DNA of 45,630 nucleotides from Bacteroidales bacterium (GCA_017469745.1 JAFUFS010000066.1:1-45630), one strand, 5' to 3'; positions 35,081 through 43,525 are shown, counted from the first letter of the stretch. The notes: generated from the letters alone by a model not told the origin. Program-made: numbers and translations.

Positions 35081-35608
35081 ATGGCCAGCATCTCCCTCAT
35101 AGGCTTCATGGGAAGCGGGAAGAGCAGCGTGGGGAAGGAAATCTCCAAACTGCTTCCAGGCATGGAATTCATCGACCTGGATGACTACATCGAGGCCATG
35201 ACGGGGATGAAGATTCCGGAAATATTCGAAAAGCAGGGAGAGGCGGCCTTCCGTGCAATGGAGCAGGAAGCCCTCGAGAACATATTCATGACAAATGAGC
35301 TGACCGGCGATAATTGCATCCTCTCCCTCGGGGGCGGAACGGTCACTACCGAGGCCTGCCGCCGCATGATCCGAAGGAACACCACCTGCTTCTACCTCAA
35401 GGCCTCTGTCGACACTCTCGTCCACAACCTCGAGACCTGGCCCGGAGACCGGCCTATGCTGAAGACGGGCAAGAGCCTGCGATCAAGGGTCGAGGAACTT
35501 ATGGCTTCCCGCTCGAGCCTCTACGAATCCACCGCCCACCACATCATCAACGTCGACGGCAACGACTACACCGCAGCCGCCGTGGACATAGTAACTTCAA
35601 TTGATTGA
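35081..35608 (+). CDS. aroK: Shikimate kinase
   Basis: 175 residues. P-loop G8-F-M-G-S-G-K-S-S16 near the N-terminus, the shikimate-binding D-L-D-D at residue 32-35, F-R-x-M-E (usually F-R-x-x-E), and L-G-G-G-T at ~85; the lid region has R-P-M-L. It phosphorylates shikimate at the 3-hydroxyl in chorismate synthesis. The other pathway gene in the window, aroE, is about 6 kb away. Begins 6 bases after the parC stop, so co-transcribed with era and parC; ends convergently 2 bases from recJ. Confidence 0.93.
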   Translation: MASISLIGFMGSGKSSVGKEISKLLPGMEFIDLDDYIEAMTGMKIPEIFEKQGEAAFRAMEQEALENIFMTNELTGDNCILSLGGGTVTTEACRRMIRRNTTCFYLKASVDTLVHNLETWPGDRPMLKTGKSLRSRVEELMASRSSLYESTAHHIINVDGNDYTAAAVDIVTSID

Positions 35609-35610
35609 AA

Positions 35611-37344
35611 CTAAATGAATTCCTCGCGCTCCTTGATGTCCTTGATACGGAGCTGGAGGGTTGAATTGCCACGATAGTAGTTCTCGACTATCGAGTAGCA
35701 GATGTCGAACGGATTTCCGGCCTTGATATATTCATAGAACTCAGCCATGTTGAAGGCAATCGCCGGGATCTGGTGGAAGGGCTGCTTTTCGTCGATAAGG
35801 TCAAGCTTCATGTGCACTCCGCCGGCTCCGACCTTGCGGCCGTTGCCTCCGTCAGAGACGTTTTCCGTCAGGAATACTGGATTGCTGTTGCCGGGACCGA
35901 ATGGCTGGAACTGCTTGAGGAGCCTGAAGAATTTCGGAGTTATCTGGCTGAACTCAAGTTTGGCATCGATGTCCGTAACCGGGGTCAGCATCTCGTCAGT
36001 GATCTTCTCCCCGATGAATTTGTCGATCCTGCTTACAAACTCCTCCAGATTGCCTTCCTTCATCGTCAGTCCGGCTGCATAGACATGGCCGCCGAAGTTC
36101 TCCAGAAGGTCGGCGCAGCTCTCGATCGCCTCGTACAGGTCGAATCCCGCCACGCTTCTCGCGGAACCCGTGATGAAGCCGTTGGACTTGGTCAGGACTA
36201 TTGTAGGCTTGTAGAATGCCTCCACAAGGCGTGAAGCCACAATTCCTACCACACCCTTGTTCCATGTCGGATTGTAGACGATGGTCGCCGCATCGGTAGA
36301 GAGCGCCGTGCCGTTCTTCACCATCTCCAGGGCTTCCTGAGTGATCTCGCGGTCTATTCCCTTGCGCTCGTTGTTATTGTCGTTGATCCTCTCGCCGACG
36401 ATGTTGGCAAAATGGTCATCCGCGGCGGTCAGCAGCTCGACGGCAAGCCTTCCGGTCTCCATCCTTCCGGCAGCATTGATGCGAGGCCCGATCTTGAACA
36501 CAATGTCATCGATCGTCAGGTGACCGGGCTCCAGCTTGGAAAGGGTTGCCATGGCGAGAAGGCCTTTGCGGGGATTCTCGTTCAGTTGCTTGAGGCCGAA
36601 ATGCGCCAGCACCCTGTTCTCCCCCGTCATGGACACAAGATCAGCTGCAATGCTCACCACCAGGAGGTCGAGCAGTGGAATGAGCGTCTCGAAGGGGATC
36701 CCATATTTCTGGGAATATGCCTGGACGAGCTTGAAACCGACACCGCAACCGGAAAGGTCGTCGAAGGGATAGGAATCGTCTTCCCTCTTAGGGTCCAGCA
36801 CCGCCACTGCGGCAGGAAGGGTCTCCTCCGGAAGATGGTGGTCGCAGATAATGACGTCTATTCCCTTCGTGCGGGCATATTCAACTTTCTCGTTGGCCTT
36901 GATGCCGCAGTCAAGGGTGATGATAAGTCCAAAGCCTCCGTCACCTGCCCAGTCTATTCCCTTATAAGACAGGCCGTAGCCCTCGTCGTAGCGGTCCGGG
37001 ATGTAGAAATCCACCTTCTGGGAATATCTTCTCAGGAATGAATAGACCAGCGAAACGGCCGTGGTTCCGTCCACGTCATAATCGCCGTAGACCAGGATCT
37101 TCTCTTCGGAAGTGATGGCTCTGCGCACCCTCTCCACAGCGGCATCCATGTCCTTCATCAGGAAGGGATCATGAAGGTCGTCAAGGCTGGGGCGGAAGAA
37201 GGAACGGGCCTGCTCGAAGGTCTCAACTCCCCTCTTGACAAGCAGTTCCGAAAGGACACGGTCAATACCGAGCTCGGCGGAAAGTCTTCCCACCTTCTCC
37301 GGATCTGCCGGATCCTTGATTATCCATTTGCGCTCTTTCGCCAT
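35611..37344 (-). CDS. recJ: Single-stranded-DNA-specific exonuclease RecJ
   Basis: 577 residues from the ATG at 37344 (M-A-K-E-R-K-W). DHH phosphoesterase motifs: motif I V-Y-G-D-Y-D-V-D-G-T-T-A, motif II L-D-C-G-I, motif III I-C-D-H-H-L-P-E-E and G-C-G-V-G-F-K; the DHHA1 domain has G-F-I-T-G-S-A-R-S-V and G-G-H-V-Y-A-A-G-L-T, and a C-terminal OB-fold follows. RecJ digests single-stranded DNA 5' to 3' in recombination and repair. The start codon lies only 6 bases past a good promoter -7 box, suggesting a leaderless or nearly leaderless transcript. Confidence 0.95.
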   Translation of the reverse strand: MAKERKWIIKDPADPEKVGRLSAELGIDRVLSELLVKRGVETFEQARSFFRPSLDDLHDPFLMKDMDAAVERVRRAITSEEKILVYGDYDVDGTTAVSLVYSFLRRYSQKVDFYIPDRYDEGYGLSYKGIDWAGDGGFGLIITLDCGIKANEKVEYARTKGIDVIICDHHLPEETLPAAVAVLDPKREDDSYPFDDLSGCGVGFKLVQAYSQKYGIPFETLIPLLDLLVVSIAADLVSMTGENRVLAHFGLKQLNENPRKGLLAMATLSKLEPGHLTIDDIVFKIGPRINAAGRMETGRLAVELLTAADDHFANIVGERINDNNNERKGIDREITQEALEMVKNGTALSTDAATIVYNPTWNKGVVGIVASRLVEAFYKPTIVLTKSNGFITGSARSVAGFDLYEAIESCADLLENFGGHVYAAGLTMKEGNLEEFVSRIDKFIGEKITDEMLTPVTDIDAKLEFSQITPKFFRLLKQFQPFGPGNSNPVFLTENVSDGGNGRKVGAGGVHMKLDLIDEKQPFHQIPAIAFNMAEFYEYIKAGNPFDICYSIVENYYRGNSTLQLRIKDIKEREEFI

Positions 37345-37350
37345 ATTACA

Positions 37351-37382
37351 CAAAGATAATCATTCTAAACAAGAATTACAAT
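37351..37382 (-). promoter_or_regulatory. Promoter for recJ (ATTG - N20 - TATCTTTG)
   Basis: On the - strand, ATTG at 37382-37379 is followed after 20 bases by TATCTTTG at 37358-37351, close to the Bacteroidota consensus TTTG-N19-21-TAnnTTTG. Transcription would begin about at the recJ ATG (37344). Confidence 0.55.
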
Positions 37383-37405
37383 TTCAGTTTCTAGATTAAA
37401 AGTCG

Positions 37406-37413
37406 TATTTTTG
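37406..37413 (+). promoter_or_regulatory. -7 box TATTTTTG for lysS
   Basis: Match to TAnnTTTG, 93 bases before the lysS start codon; the leader between them contains a dispersed repeat copy and a 17-base tandem duplication. The -33 element is not clear. Confidence 0.4.
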
Positions 37414-37433
37414 TAAATTCACGTTGGTTCTTA

Positions 37434-37480
37434 TGTCATTCTGAACGAAGTGAAGAATCTATAGAAGTGAAGAATCTATA
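37434..37480 (+). repeat. Dispersed repeat copy 2 with a 17-bp tandem duplication
   Basis: TGTCATTCTGAACGAAGTGA followed by AGAATC begins at 37434. The 17-base unit GAAGTGAAGAATCTATA at 37447-37463 is exactly repeated at 37464-37480. Located in the presumed 5' leader of lysS. Confidence 0.8.
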
Positions 37481-37506
37481 AACTTGATTAAAAACTATAA
37501 CAAGAT

Positions 37507-39039
37507 ATGGCAAACATTGAGTTGAGCGAGCAGGAGATCGTCCGCAGGGAATCTCTTGCCAAATTGAGGGAACTGGGCATAAATCCTTATCCGGCACCGC
37601 TTTATCCGGTCAACACCACGGCCAAGGAGATCGAGGCCGGCTTCGATCCTGAGAAGGGCAACTTCCAGGAAGTCTGCCTCGCAGGCAGGATCATGTCCCG
37701 CAGGATCATGGGCGCTGCCTCCTTCGGAGAGCTCCAGGATTCGACCGGCAGGATCCAGGTCTATGTCAAACGCGACGAGATCTGCCCGGAAGAGGACAAA
37801 ACCATGTACAACACCGTGTGGAAGAAGCTTCTCGACATCGGTGACATCGTCGGAGTAAAGGGTTTCGCCTTCATCACCCAGACCGGCCAGCTCAGCGTCC
37901 ATGTCAAGGAACTCACCGTACTGAGCAAGTCCCTCAGGGTCCTCCCCATCGTCAAGACCGATGCTGACGGAAAGGTCTACGACGGCTTCTCCGATCCCGA
38001 GCTCCGCTACCGCCAGAGGTACGTGGACCTCATCGTCAATCCCCAGGTACGCGACGTCTTCGTGCAGAGGGCACAGATCATTGCAACGATGAGGGAATAT
38101 TTCAACGAGGCCGGTTGCCTTGAGGTCGAGACCCCTATCCTGCAGTCGATTCCCGGCGGAGCAACCGCCCGTCCTTTCATCACCCATCACAACGCCCTTG
38201 ACATCGACCTCTACATGAGGATTGCGAACGAGCTCTACCTCAAGAGGCTGATCGTCGGAGGCTACAGCGGAGTATACGAGTTCGCCAAGGACTTCCGCAA
38301 CGAGGGAATGGACAAGACCCACAATCCCGAGTTCACCTGCATGGAGACCTACGTGGCCTACAAGGACTACATCTGGATGATGGAATTCGTCGAGAAGATG
38401 CTCGAGAAGATCGCCCTCAGGCTCCACGGCACCACGAAGGTCAAGATCGGTGAGCACGAGATCGACTTCAAGGCAGGTTACCGCCGGCTCCCGATCCTCG
38501 ACGCCATCAAGGAATACGCCGGGGTGGATGTCGCCGGGATGGATGTGGACCAGCTCCGCGAAACCTGCAAGAAACTGAACGTGGAGTTCGATCCTTCCAT
38601 GGGTGAAGGCAAACTGATCGATGCGATCTTCGGAGCTTACTGCGAGGACCATCTGATCGAGCCCACCTTCATCACTGACTATCCTGTTGCAATGTCCCCG
38701 CTCACAAAGAGGCACCGCAACAACCCCAACCTTACCGAGCGCTTCGAGCTGTTCGTCTGCGGCAAGGAACTCGCGAATGCATATTCAGAGCTGAACGACC
38801 CGATTGACCAGCTGGAGAGGTTCGAGGAGCAGGCCGCCCTTAAGAGCCACGGTGACGACGAGGCTATGTTCATTGACTACGACTTCGTGCGCGCCCTTGA
38901 ATACGGAATGCCTCCGACCTCCGGTCTTGGAATGGGAATCGACCGCCTGACAATGTTCATGACCGGCCAGACCACCATCCAGGACGTCCTCTTCTTCCCT
39001 CAGATGCGTCCCGAGAAGGCCCTGAAGAAAGAAGAATAA
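37507..39039 (+). CDS. lysS: Lysyl-tRNA synthetase, class II
   Basis: 510 residues, the bacterial class II length. N-terminal OB-fold anticodon-binding domain (~60-150; [11 protein letters not shown] and G-R-I-Q-V-Y-V-K-R), class II motif 1 with [15 protein letters not shown], motif 2 [16 protein letters not shown], and motif 3 [12 protein letters not shown]. It charges tRNA-Lys. Transcribed divergently from recJ. Confidence 0.97.
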   Translation: MANIELSEQEIVRRESLAKLRELGINPYPAPLYPVNTTAKEIEAGFDPEKGNFQEVCLAGRIMSRRIMGAASFGELQDSTGRIQVYVKRDEICPEEDKTMYNTVWKKLLDIGDIVGVKGFAFITQTGQLSVHVKELTVLSKSLRVLPIVKTDADGKVYDGFSDPELRYRQRYVDLIVNPQVRDVFVQRAQIIATMREYFNEAGCLEVETPILQSIPGGATARPFITHHNALDIDLYMRIANELYLKRLIVGGYSGVYEFAKDFRNEGMDKTHNPEFTCMETYVAYKDYIWMMEFVEKMLEKIALRLHGTTKVKIGEHEIDFKAGYRRLPILDAIKEYAGVDVAGMDVDQLRETCKKLNVEFDPSMGEGKLIDAIFGAYCEDHLIEPTFITDYPVAMSPLTKRHRNNPNLTERFELFVCGKELANAYSELNDPIDQLERFEEQAALKSHGDDEAMFIDYDFVRALEYGMPPTSGLGMGIDRLTMFMTGQTTIQDVLFFPQMRPEKALKKEE

Positions 39040-39051
39040 ATATTCACTGCT

Positions 39052-39387
39052 ATGGAACCTGAACTGAAAACTTCTGAAGAACTTGAAATTGTCAAGGCCA
39101 AAATCTATGACATTGACGGAGAGAAAGTCATCTTTGATTTTGATCTTGCAAGATTGTATGGAATTGAGACAAAAGTCTTGAACCAGGCCGTAAAAAGGAA
39201 CCTGACAAGATTCCCGGCCGACTTCATGATTTATGTTGATAACCAAAGACTTAACAACTTGAAGTCACAAATTGTGACTTCAAGTTGGGGTGGTAATAGA
39301 AAAGGAGCTTATGCTTTAGCTGAATTGCTGCCTAAGGATAACGACAGATCAAGAACAATAGGTTTCAAGCAAAACGCTGATGTATGA
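39052..39387 (+). pseudogene. Truncated ORF6N-domain protein (probable phage/mobile remnant)
   Basis: 111 residues. The N-terminal ~90 match the ORF6N DNA-binding domain by eye: I-Y-D-I-D-G-E-K-V-I-F-D-F-D-L-A-R-L-Y, T-K-V-L-N-Q-A-V-K-R-N, R-F-P-A-D-F-M. Intact ORF6N proteins continue with a P-Y-A-F-T-E-Q-G-V-A-M-like stretch; here that point reads G-A-Y-A-L-A-E and the frame then stops after unrelated residues. The gene is clearly AT-richer than lysS and the methyltransferase around it. Its 3' end overlaps the next start by 8 bases. ORF6N proteins are common in prophages and genomic islands, so this is likely a decayed import. It could still be translated. Confidence 0.65.
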
Positions 39388-40240
39388 CGAGCTCATAACA
39401 TCGGGGCAGAACCCGAAGATCAAGGAGCTGCTGGCGCTTCAGGAGAAATCCCGGGAGAGGCGCCGGCAAGGGCTTTTTGTGGTCGAAGGCCGCCGCGAGT
39501 TGGAGCACTGCCTCGACGCCGGCTTCACCCACGACACCATATTCATCTGCCCGGAGATTTATTCTTGTCATCCTGAAGCCCGCCCTGAGCTTGTCGAAGG
39601 GCGAAGCGAAGGATCTTATCCGTTCGGGAACCGATGCAAGATATTCCAAGTCAGCCCTGAAGTGTACGAGAAGATTGCCTACAGGGGCGGCACGGAAGGA
39701 ATTATTGCCGAAATGAGGTACAAGGAAAGGAATCTGGAGGACATCAAACTGAGCGAAAACCCTCTGGTGATCGTCCTTGAGAGCGTCGAGAAACCCGGCA
39801 ACCTCGGAGCCGTCCTCCGAAGTGCAGATGCAGCAGGAGCCGACGCAGTCATTATCTGCGACCCCCTGACCGACCTCTACAACCCCAACCTCATCCGCGC
39901 CAGCATCGGAGCCATATTCTCAAGACAAGTCGTCGCAGCGTCCTCCGAAGAGACTATAACTTGGCTGAAATCCAATGGAATCCAAATACTTACCGCCCAA
40001 CTTCAGGACTCTACGCTCTACTACGACACCCCAATGACCGGCCCCACAGCGATCGTCATGGGCACCGAGTCAACCGGCCTGACCGACATCTGGCGCAAGG
40101 CCGCCGACAAGCACATCCGCATCCCCATGCTCGGCTCCCTGGACTCCCTCAACGTCTCCGTCTCCGCAGCCATCCTCCTCTTCGAGGCCGTCCGCCAGCG
40201 CAGCGGTGCGGCTGGTATAGAAACCGTTAATATTCAATAG
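39380..40240 (+). CDS. TrmH/SpoU-family rRNA 2'-O-methyltransferase with in-frame repeat insertion
   Basis: 286 residues. N-terminal substrate-binding domain (V-V-E-G-R-R-E-L), then the SPOUT domain: motif 1 N-L-G-A-V-L-R-S-A-D-A-A-G, motif 2 A-I-V-M-G-T-E-S-T-G-L and motif 3 I-P-M-L-G-S-L-D-S-L-N-V-S-V-S-A-A-I. These proteins (RlmB and relatives) methylate 2'-OH groups of 23S rRNA or tRNA using S-adenosylmethionine; the exact target is unknown. Residues ~62-80 (S-C-H-P-E-A-R-P-E-L-V-E-G-R-S-E-G-S) do not look like the family and match a dispersed repeat element at 39565 in frame. They fall in the linker between the two domains. Confidence 0.88.
   Translation: MYDELITSGQNPKIKELLALQEKSRERRRQGLFVVEGRRELEHCLDAGFTHDTIFICPEIYSCHPEARPELVEGRSEGSYPFGNRCKIFQVSPEVYEKIAYRGGTEGIIAEMRYKERNLEDIKLSENPLVIVLESVEKPGNLGAVLRSADAAGADAVIICDPLTDLYNPNLIRASIGAIFSRQVVAASSEETITWLKSNGIQILTAQLQDSTLYYDTPMTGPTAIVMGTESTGLTDIWRKAADKHIRIPMLGSLDSLNVSVSAAILLFEAVRQRSGAAGIETVNIQ
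39565..39615 (+). repeat. Dispersed repeat copy 3, in frame in the TrmH-type methyltransferase
   Basis: Starts with TGTCATCCTGAA and ends GCGAAGCGAAGGATC; between them is a small hairpin CGCCCT (39581-39586) with AGGGCG (39598-39603). Related to the other copies but with a longer middle. It adds about 18 codons with no stop. Confidence 0.75.
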
Positions 40241-40306
40241 TTTCCGTCATTCGCCGGTCAGAGAAAACGCACCAGCAAATCTATTAAATAATTAATAATC
40301 AATAGA

Positions 40307-41413
40307 ATGCGCAACAGCCTCACCATTTTGATATCCCTATTGTCAATGATAGTGACAAACTGTCAAAGGAACCCCGCCCCTAAATCACCTGAAACTATTC
40401 AGTTCAAGGCGGTTTCTTCCATGAACAACTTCTCGGAAACGATCTCCTCAGTCAAGTTAATCCCGATCAAATCCGGGCAAGGGCCCCGGCTTGGTTCAAG
40501 GATTGAATTGATCCACCTTTCAGGCGACTACATACTCTGCGACATGGACAACTCCATTATCTCCCGTTATGACTCAAGCGGTTCTTTCCTCAACACAATC
40601 GTAAGTAGAGAGAGTGATCCGGAGAACTCCATATCTTTAACCGACGCCACGGTGCAGGCCGTGAATGATTCGATTGTTGTTATAACAGGAGATGGGAATA
40701 TCCAGTATTTCAACCAGGAAGGGCGACCACTAAAATCAGCGACTATCGAAGACCCCGGATTGCAGTCAACGCTATCTTGTGGAGGTGTTCTGACATACTA
40801 CGGCTACATAACGGCCCCAGGACATCGGTTAAGTTTCCGCAAAGACAAAGAAGTCAAAGACTTCCTTCCCTCACAGCATAAAAGGCTTCCTCTCCTCAGC
40901 ACAATACCGCTGATGAGTAACCAAAAGGACAGAACGTTTCTGATCGATTCTTTCAGCGATACTCTATATGTCTTCGATGGCAAGGACTTGATGCCTTATC
41001 TGACATTTGATTTCAATGATTACGCGCTCAGCGACGATTACTACAATGCGGTCATTCCTGAGGAAGGGGCCCGGATTCTCTTGAACTCATCTTTCGCCTA
41101 TTTACAGAGATACATGGAATCTGAAGCGAATCGCCTGGTTGAGATAGTCGTCCAGGAGCGTCCAAAGGCGTTTCTTGTCTATGGGATAGACGTTGGAAGG
41201 AATTGGATCTGGTTCGGAGAGGGTAGAGACAAGGGCGACAATTTCTTTGAAGACTCCCCAAGGATTCTTGAAGGAAAGACTTTGATCGCATTGATTTCCC
41301 ATGACAAGGCTGGCAATGCCCAAGGTTTCTTCAAGCCTTTCATCGACAAGACTTCGGCTCATTTTGAACCTGATTCTATAAATTGTCTCATCGCGAAGAT
41401 TACCTTGAAATGA
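40307..41413 (+). CDS. Beta-propeller-type lipoprotein (6-bladed propeller family)
   Basis: 368 residues with a lipoprotein signal (S-M-I-V-T-N-C, Cys about 19). The body is beta-rich with repeated short strands such as G-D-Y-I-L-C-D-M-D-N-S-I-I-S-R-Y-D-S-S-G-S-F-L, typical for blade units of the Bacteroidota 6-bladed beta-propeller (BF2222-like) lipoproteins, and F-L-I-D-S-F-S-D-T-L-Y-V-F. Function is unknown; members often pair with small thioredoxin-like lipoproteins, as here (next gene overlaps by four bases). The gene is AT-richer than its neighbours, and sits between two housekeeping genes. Family call is by pattern only. Confidence 0.6.
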   Translation: MRNSLTILISLLSMIVTNCQRNPAPKSPETIQFKAVSSMNNFSETISSVKLIPIKSGQGPRLGSRIELIHLSGDYILCDMDNSIISRYDSSGSFLNTIVSRESDPENSISLTDATVQAVNDSIVVITGDGNIQYFNQEGRPLKSATIEDPGLQSTLSCGGVLTYYGYITAPGHRLSFRKDKEVKDFLPSQHKRLPLLSTIPLMSNQKDRTFLIDSFSDTLYVFDGKDLMPYLTFDFNDYALSDDYYNAVIPEEGARILLNSSFAYLQRYMESEANRLVEIVVQERPKAFLVYGIDVGRNWIWFGEGRDKGDNFFEDSPRILEGKTLIALISHDKAGNAQGFFKPFIDKTSAHFEPDSINCLIAKITLK

Positions 41414-41910
41414 AATCAGGATCATTCATATTTCTCGTTTTGTCCGCAGCCCTTGTCAGTTGCACGTCCAGTCATAAAGTCACTCTACCGAATGATTATT
41501 CCCACGTATATACCAAGGAAGGAAGAATAGACATTTTTGAGCCGGATCCGTCCAAAAACAAATTCATTCTATTTGCTAGGCAGAAGAACACCTTGAAACC
41601 ATGCCTGTCGGAACTGTGGACATCGTCAGCCGACTCTGTTTTCAAAGCAAACCCAGAATGGCAATTCATGATCATCTACAACGGCAGCTTAGCAGACAGC
41701 CTTGAATTACGGAATCTGCTGGAAAGATATGAGTGCGGCGCCTATCTCGTGATGAGCGAAAATGATGAGTTCAAGGATAACAATGGTTTAGACAATGTCT
41801 TCCTGACAAGTTTTTTCCTTGACAGAAAAAACAAGGTACTTGGCCAATGGCTTGTCGGTGACGACTCCTTTGAAAAACAATTCAACAGAATAAAGACTAC
41901 TATTCAATAA
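41410..41910 (+). CDS. Small lipoprotein, possibly a cysteine-poor thioredoxin-like fold
   Basis: 166 residues from the ATG at 41410 (ATGA overlap with the propeller gene). Signal peptide A-A-L-V-S-C, Cys about 18. The rest has the pattern beta-strand, K-P-C-L-S-E-L helix, then W-Q-F-M-I-I-Y-N-G-S and F-F-L-D-R-K-N-K-V-L-G-Q-W-L-V-G, which resembles a thioredoxin fold of the TlpA type, but the C-x-x-C active site is reduced to a single Cys. Partner of the propeller lipoprotein by coupling. It starts a codon-tight run into aroE, which begins one base after its stop. Function unknown. Confidence 0.5.
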   Translation: MKSGSFIFLVLSAALVSCTSSHKVTLPNDYSHVYTKEGRIDIFEPDPSKNKFILFARQKNTLKPCLSELWTSSADSVFKANPEWQFMIIYNGSLADSLELRNLLERYECGAYLVMSENDEFKDNNGLDNVFLTSFFLDRKNKVLGQWLVGDDSFEKQFNRIKTTIQ

Positions 41911-41911
41911 T

Positions 41912-42850
41912 ATGGCAAAATACGGATTAATCGGGGACCCGATAGCGACATCGAAGAGTCCGCTTCTGTTCGAGGCGGCCTACAAGGAGCAGGAACAGCC
42001 TGACGGCTCACCGTACAAATACGACCTCATAGAAGGGGCTGATTTCGAGGCTTCTTTCAAGAAATTCGAGGAGGAATATTCCGCGATCAATGTGACAGCG
42101 CCCTTCAAGGAACTGGCATACGCCAGGGTCGAGGAACTCGCTGAGCAGGGCAAGGGGGTGATCTCCGGACCGGTCGCCAGGATCGGGGCCACCAACCTGC
42201 TGGTCAAGACCTCTGAAGGCATCGCCGCCCACAATTCCGACTTCACAGGGATCGTGGCGGCCATCGCTGAGGCCTATTATCCAGGAATAGTCGAGGAGTT
42301 CATCAAGGAATATGGCGACCGCTTTTTCATCAAGCTCCACCAGTTCTTCCTGATGAGCCTCAGCAGAAGGTTCTACCAGCAGCCCCAGGCCCTCATCGTG
42401 GGCTGCGGAGGAGCCGGCAGGGCAGCAGCAGTGGCTGCAGCAGAGATGGGATTCGGCACCGTGCTGATGAACCGGACCCTCGAAAAGGCACAGGCGATTG
42501 CCCAGGCGATGCCTGAATATGAATTCTTTCCTGATCCGATCAAGGACTTCAAGGAAGCCGTCAAGGAATGCGACCTGATCATCTACACCCTTCCCGTGGC
42601 ATTGCCGGAAATCGAAGAGTTCTCCGCCGACGACTTTGCAAAGAAAGGCGCTAGCGACGAAAAGGTGATAATGGAGGCCAATTACAAGAATCCCTCATTC
42701 GACGAGATCGCAAGGGCCAAGATAGCCGCAGCCGAAGGAATATACATTCCCGGAGACAAATGGCTTCTCTACCAGGCCCTTACCGGTTATCCCTTCATGA
42801 CCGGCCTCACCCCTGACCTCAAAGCCATGGAAGCCGCGCTGGAGGGCTAA
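41912..42850 (+). CDS. aroE: Shikimate dehydrogenase with an insertion between its two domains
   Basis: 312 residues, about 40 longer than usual. N-terminal catalytic domain with G-L-I-G-D-P-I-x-x-S-K-S-P, catalytic Lys66 in N-V-T-A-P-F-K (commonly N-V-T-I-P-Y-K), and H-N-S-D-F-T-G (commonly H-N-T-D). The Rossmann domain has V-G-C-G-G-A-G-R-A-A-A and M-N-R-T. Between them (~residues 120-155) an extra segment of about 35 residues reads as amphipathic helix (I-V-E-E-F-I-K-E-Y and L-S-R-R-F-Y-Q-Q-P). It reduces 3-dehydroshikimate with NADPH. Its stop overlaps the stop of the convergent DUF2442 gene. Confidence 0.88.
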   Translation: MAKYGLIGDPIATSKSPLLFEAAYKEQEQPDGSPYKYDLIEGADFEASFKKFEEEYSAINVTAPFKELAYARVEELAEQGKGVISGPVARIGATNLLVKTSEGIAAHNSDFTGIVAAIAEAYYPGIVEEFIKEYGDRFFIKLHQFFLMSLSRRFYQQPQALIVGCGGAGRAAAVAAAEMGFGTVLMNRTLEKAQAIAQAMPEYEFFPDPIKDFKEAVKECDLIIYTLPVALPEIEEFSADDFAKKGASDEKVIMEANYKNPSFDEIARAKIAAAEGIYIPGDKWLLYQALTGYPFMTGLTPDLKAMEAALEG

Positions 42851-43260
42851 AAAACCTCCTTTAGATACTCTTGCCCGATTGTCTTCAGGCAAGCCCTTAT
42901 CTTGGCGACTGTTTCAGGAGAAGGGTTTTTGAACCCGTTGATATAGTTCCTCATCAATGTAGCATTTATCCCAGCCCGCTCTGCGAATCCGGCGATGTTG
43001 ATTTCAGGATGGGTCAAGAAGAATCGTTGCAAATCTGTCGGTTCGGCTTCATGATACTCGAAGCTCTCAAAGCTGACATCAGTGTCAAGGGCCCTCCAAT
43101 GAATGCCTTCACCGCTGAAGGTATATTTCTGCCGCTCTTCAGGAGTTGCCTTCATCAAAGGCTTATACCACAATAATGATTGACGATAGACTCTTCCATC
43201 GTCTCCATGGCCATACAGCCACTCCTCATCAAACCATATCTTCAGAATCTTATCCATCAT
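42847..43260 (-). CDS. DUF2442 protein with C-terminal helix-turn-helix
   Basis: 137 residues. N-terminal ~75 residues resemble DUF2442 (W-F-D-E-E-W-L-Y-G, then L-W-Y-K-P-L, F-S-G-E-G-I-H-W). The C-terminal half carries a Cro/CI-like helix-turn-helix: I-A-G-F-A-E-R-A-G-I-N-A-T-L-M-R-N-Y-I-N-G and S-P-E-T-V-A-K-I-R-A. It begins 3 bases after the DUF4160 gene, so the two form an operon. Such pairs (DUF4160 with DUF2442) are widespread, often in accessory DNA, and have been regarded as possible toxin-antitoxin-like modules; this protein would be the DNA-binding partner. Lower GC than aroE. No toxic activity can be read from sequence. Confidence 0.75.
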   Translation of the reverse strand: MMDKILKIWFDEEWLYGHGDDGRVYRQSLLWYKPLMKATPEERQKYTFSGEGIHWRALDTDVSFESFEYHEAEPTDLQRFFLTHPEINIAGFAERAGINATLMRNYINGFKNPSPETVAKIRACLKTIGQEYLKEVF

Positions 43261-43263
43261 GCA

Positions 43264-43500
43264 TTAACCGAACAATTCTTTCCATCTTTTAACGATAATA
43301 TCAGAATTGCTTGAAATAACATCTTTAATCCTTTTTAAATCATTGCGTTTTACATTTCGTGCTTTTACCAGGACAAACCTGTCCCCATCCCAGGAAAACT
43401 TTGCCTCCCCTTCATTACCTATTACATGTACATGCATCGGCTCATGTTCATGACTAAAGAACATGAATAGGAAACCATACATTCTGAACAACTCTGGCAT
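43264..43500 (-). CDS. DUF4160 protein
   Basis: 78 residues, the normal DUF4160 size. Recognisable motifs: M-Y-G-F-L-F-M-F-F-S-H-E-H-E-P-M-H-V-H-V and an A-K-F-S-W-D-G strand, followed by a helix ending V-K-R-W-K-E-L-F. The several His residues (H-E-H-E-P-x-H-V-H) are a family hallmark and may bind metal. First gene of the two-gene operon with the DUF2442-HTH protein and read from a promoter with a palindromic spacer. Confidence 0.8.
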   Translation of the reverse strand: MPELFRMYGFLFMFFSHEHEPMHVHVIGNEGEAKFSWDGDRFVLVKARNVKRNDLKRIKDVISSNSDIIVKRWKELFG

Positions 43501-43525
43501 TTTTCAATCAGTTTAAGTTACATCC

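Noticed and set aside
33872..35425. Long open frame on the - strand opposite parC and aroK
   Set aside because: Crosses two verified genes on the other strand and shows the same composition bias without domains.
37495..38715. Long open frame on the - strand opposite lysS
   Set aside because: lysS motifs are certain; the antisense product has no recognisable family or signal.
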